DNA from: Phoronis australis
Lineage: Eukaryota; Phoronida; Phoronidae
Reading direction: 5' to 3'
Length of the DNA stretch: 64,000 nucleotides
NCBI GenBank assembly: GCA_002633005.1
Contig: NMRA01000003.1
Coordinates: forward strand, 777,665 to 841,664
Of the stretch, positions 60,960 through 64,000 are shown piece after piece; within the stretch, counting starts at the first letter, position 1, and each line of letters starts with the position of its first letter. Position numbers and translations under genes: made by a program. The notes beneath the pieces are model-generated. The model did not search any database, was not told the origin of the DNA, and worked only from the letters and a program-made list of their open reading frames with translations.

Positions 60960-61290
60960 AATTGCTGGTTGATTGTTTTCCAAAAAGTGTCTTGAAAATA
61001 TCCCGATTTCATTATTTTTAGCGCTGACCAATGTATACTGTTGTTTTCGACGACTGCTGAAAGTTAAAGAAAAAAGCTGGACGGGATTAGTATTGGAGGG
61101 TCAATGCTCAGTGGTGGAGGTCTTACCTCTGTGGCAGAACCTAGTGCCCTTGTGTAAATGGTCAAATGTCAGATCCCTTGGGATATCATGTGATGTTCCC
61201 CAAGGATACACACCGGGGCCCTTGTTATTTACCGTCCCAGTGACCTATCGAGCGCCATCATACATTGCAAATGAGTAATGGATTCGGATG
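60960..61290 (+). pseudogene. LINE reverse transcriptase fragment
   Basis: A frame contains DVPQGYTPGPLLF at 61192-61230, matching the RT motif VPQGSVLGPLLF, preceded by NVRSLGISC, which fits the residues before that motif. What follows does not continue into a YADD box. A short degraded remnant. Confidence 0.55.
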
Positions 61291-61299
61291 ACACATATA

Positions 61300-61432
61300 C
61301 GTTATCCCACATACATAGGAATAGTCTACTACTGTCATATCCTATCGAGAATTCAATTCGTTGGGACATTCCCAGATGAAATGAATTCGAGATTTTGTAT
61401 CACAGTAGTATTCCTATGTATGTAGGATAACC
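61300..61432. repeat. MITE-like palindrome
   Basis: Ends GTTATCC(C/T)ACATACATAGGAATA are inverted repeats of about 30 bp. The middle contains GAATTC-bearing sequence and GGGACATTCCCAGATGAAA, shared with the half copy at 44232-44303. Confidence 0.8.
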
Positions 61433-62529
61433 TATTTATCCCATGTGGTATGAACTTATTTACATCGTGGCGATATCTTGTTGACATGGGCTTTGGCTTG
61501 TTGCTATACGACGTCATGTATGCCAAGCGTACCCGCGCTGGTTAAGCGACAAAAACAGCATATATTAATATAGAAGGCCCGCCGAAAGGAGGCCGGAGAG
61601 CGGGGCCCCTATATTGATATAGGCGGCCTCGCTTTTGAGGTCCAAAATTAAGTTATCTGTGATGTTGAATAAGTGCTAATTTAATTTCTTGCCTATGTCA
61701 TTTTAACAACAATAAGTCATTTTAAATAATGAGCTGTTGAAAGTTTTATTTCATAATATATTTATAAGAATTTTCAGTTCATAAACAATGAACCACTCAA
61801 TAATATTTAAATTTCTCCAGATAAGCTACTTAGAAGCAATACATCTGGAAATGTAAAATTAAAACATTAACTGAGCAGTTGTAGGTGCTGCAATGTGTCG
61901 TTTTAGCTTCGACGAATTTCTTAGTTTTCTAGGCCTATTTCCGTGTCTTAGCTTCTGCAATGGAATCAGTGATAGAAATGTTTCCCCCGTGCTGATCACA
62001 GCATTGGAAAATAACGGTATAAACTGTGCTGATTTGCAGAACTTTAGATAAGGACTGTAAGCTTCCAGTGAAGAAGAGTCGAAGAACACTGCGAGCAGAC
62101 GATTGTGTCAGTAAAAAACACGTACTCGATATTTAATTAGGTCGCAATTTTATGTAAATGTTTAGCTCTCCGTGTGGATATACTGTATGCATTCATAACA
62201 AAACGTTTTTGTTTGATTTGAATTAGTTTTTTGCCTGATTTTGTCGGGGATTGACCTATTTATGATGACCCGAATTAGCGAAGTCTAAAAGTGGCCGCCT
62301 GATCGCCGTGCGTCGGAATTTTTATCGGTAAATCTTCGCTGAAAGCTTAGATTTTGGCGGAGCAGTAAAACTGCTTTTTCAGGAACGACGCCTTGGATCA
62401 ATGTTTTTAGGTAACCCAAATGAACGAGCCCAATCAAATTTGCAGTCGTGTACACAAGTTCTCGCCACCAGGAGACTGCACACCAAGCGTGAAATATGGA
62501 ATCTAGCGTTGTATACGGAGTGGCTCTAT

Positions 62530-62655
62530 AGACAAACCCCCCTCCCGACCTCCCCCCATTCGGTGCTATGCACATCTACAATCGTGGTTTGCGCAAATGC
62601 TTGCAGACAAAATGTTGGCCCCCCCCTTGTGATGTCCTAGATCCGCCACTGGTAT
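62530..62655 (-). repeat. Dispersed repeat D, minus copy
   Basis: Inverse copy of 63527-63650. It carries CCCCCATTCGGTGCTATGC, CATCTACAATCGTGGTT and AGATCCGCCACTG. It belongs to, or contains the end of, the GGCGGATCCAGG family. Confidence 0.8.
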
Positions 62656-62663
62656 CATCTAAC

Positions 62664-62906
62664 TTTCCGAAAACATTTATAAATTTTACACGAACATATT
62701 TTCCTTCGTCGCGCGTATGGCAACCACCCAACGCTTCCGAATCTCAACGTCCTCAAGGGTTGTAAAACAGACAGTTGAGTGTCCGTATTTTTTCTAGCCG
62801 TTCGAGCAACGCGGAATACAACCAGTATGCCGATAAGCCAACAGAGATATCGTAGCGAGCCTCGTTTTGGAACGCGCCTCCTTCCGGCGTGAATTAGGTC
62901 TATAGG
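62664..62906 (-). repeat. Dispersed repeat C, minus copy
   Basis: Inverse copy of 56830-57055. It directly follows repeat D here. Confidence 0.8.
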
Positions 62907-63095
62907 AAGATTCTTAACATGTGGCTAAGTATTTTGGATTAGTTTTCATGCAGTTCAGTAGTCAGATATTATATCCTGGCAAGGTCAGTGTAAATATGAC
63001 CATTTGCCAAGTTGGGCAACTGAACGAAGGACTGTTCGAAAAATTGTGATTGTTTTAGCTTCAGCCCAGCTTAACCACATCATATTCCTGGCGTG

Positions 63096-63236
63096 CGTTC
63101 AGTAGACGCTAGGACCTACGCTAGGACCTAGCTAAAACCTAGTCAAAGTCACGTGTTCTCATTTAAAATGCACGGCAATATCTCACGTAATCTCGCGAAA
63201 TCTTGCTTTTTAGCGAGGTCCTAGCGTTACTGAACG
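63096..63236. repeat. MITE-like element with GTTCAGTA termini
   Basis: CGTTCAGTAGACGCTAGGAC at the left is mirrored by GTCCTAGCGTTACTGAACG at the right, as terminal inverted repeats of about 21-23 bp around a 95-bp centre. The GCTAGGACCTA motif is repeated once just inside the left end. Confidence 0.8.
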
Positions 63237-63526
63237 GGAGGCTGGTCTGCACGCCATTCAGTACTTTCACTCCCTAATGGGGCTATTCGGAGAATTCTCC
63301 TCGCGGTGTCGCTGCTGTACTAGTGGTGATTGAATTGCGCATGCGTGGCTGTCTGCATGTAAACAACTGGTAAAAGATGGAATTCTTATCAAAATACGTC
63401 GTCGCGCTAAGCCTTATTACTGCTAATTTCCCTGGTGCAAGTCTTCGACAGGTGGCCACAAATTCCCAAAAGACCTAAGGTTACTATATTCGTGGACAAT
63501 TGCGGTCAAAAGGGTCAACTAATTGC

Positions 63527-63650
63527 AGTGGCGGATCTAGGGTATCACAAGGGGGGCCCAACATTTTGTCCGGCTGGAAGCATTTGCGCAATCTGAACCA
63601 CGATTGTAGATGCGCATAGCACCGAATGGGGGGAGGTCGGGAGGGGGGTT
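63527..63650 (+). repeat. Dispersed repeat D, + copy
   Basis: Begins CAGTGGCGGATCTAGGGTA and contains GATTGTAGATGCGCATAGCA. It is the inverse of 62530-62655 and has about ten extra bases in the middle. Confidence 0.8.
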
Positions 63651-63789
63651 TGCCCCCCTTCCGCCCAGGAAATTTTTCTGTTTTTACCTCTAAAAATCAA
63701 GCATTTGCCTCGATTCCTGAAGTATTATCCAAGAAAAAAAGGCAAAAAAAAAGCACGGAGAACGTGTCAAACAGGAAAAAAAATGCAAG

Positions 63790-63860
63790 TGTCAAAGAAT
63801 CGAACTCACAACCTAGAGGGTTGAGCGCGCGTACGTTACCACTACACCACCACGATTTAA
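63790..63860 (-). repeat. tRNA-derived SINE head or tRNA pseudogene
   Basis: On the minus strand an A box TGGTGTAGTGG (63839-63849) and a near-consensus B box AGTTCGATTC (about 63796-63806) are spaced as in a tRNA, with the same length between GGTAA and the B box as in tRNA-Gly. The would-be anticodon stem (GCGCG against CTCTA) does not pair and the T stem is poor. A working tRNA is therefore unlikely. Confidence 0.5.
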
Positions 63861-64000
63861 CTAAAATTCCCATACTAAAAGACTTACTTGTTTATGGGCC
63901 ACAGCGTTTGCGCGCGTAACCTACTTCTTTTTGTAATGCTTATTACACGTTTTATATTTTGTGTCATCAATTCTTAACAAATTTGTCGTATTTGAAATAG

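Larger units (their letters stand above)
59811..64000. other. SLCO intron 5, repeat-dense, to the right edge
   Basis: No Kazal-type Cys-rich exon or other SLCO exon was seen. Almost every structured piece is a repeat listed separately (60185-60500, 60960-61290, 61300-61432, 62530-62906, 63096-63236, 63527-63860). A further short inverted repeat with TATATTAATATAG and CTATATTGATATA arms lies at 61560-61625. Confidence 0.5.

Noticed and set aside
63790-63860. Functional tRNA gene on the minus strand
   Set aside because: A and B boxes are good, but the anticodon stem and T stem do not pair. More likely a SINE head or pseudogene.

Overview
The window looks like a piece of an AT-rich invertebrate metazoan genome, probably a deuterostome such as a hemichordate or cephalochordate. 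It has intron-containing genes with GT-AG junctions, long non-coding stretches, many microsatellites, and animal mobile elements: a LINE carrying a 2A peptide, MITE-like palindromes and a TTAA-flanked DNA transposon. The lineage is inferred only from gene content (Pitx, an ASB17-like SOCS-box protein, an OATP/SLCO transporter) and from the 2A-LINE. No species assignment is possible from reading alone.

Layout. 1-2.5 kb: non-coding sequence with a SINE-like repeat and a possible last exon of an unrecognised gene entering from the left. 3.3-7.7 kb: an ASB17-like ankyrin/SOCS-box gene on the + strand; its large 3' exon is convincing and a phase-compatible upstream exon is tentative. 7.7-15.7 kb: non-coding DNA leading to the homeobox gene. 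15.66-21.71 kb: a complete three-exon Pitx gene (+, 258 aa) with a K50 homeodomain and C-terminal OAR motif; intron 2 holds four bicoid/Pitx-type TAATCC sites. 21.7-38.5 kb: a gene desert with a dead LINE at 24.4-25.7 kb and several tandem repeats. 38.46-42.94 kb: an apparently intact non-LTR retrotransposon on the minus strand with a 13-bp target-site duplication, a single long APE-RT ORF and a canonical 2A motif. 43-49.4 kb: repeats. 49.5-59.8 kb: the first five coding exons of an SLCO (organic anion transporter) gene on the + strand, which continues past the right edge. Its introns hold a TTAA-flanked transposon, a MITE-like hairpin, GA repeats, an exon-junction-derived minisatellite and a duplicated pseudo-exon. 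59.8-64 kb: repeat-dense intron.

The three recognised genes have no obvious shared pathway: a predicted E3-ligase substrate adaptor, a developmental transcription factor and a membrane transporter. The most unusual features are the intact 2A-LINE and two small exon-derived duplications inside the SLCO gene. I found no CRISPR array, operon or wholly new gene system.
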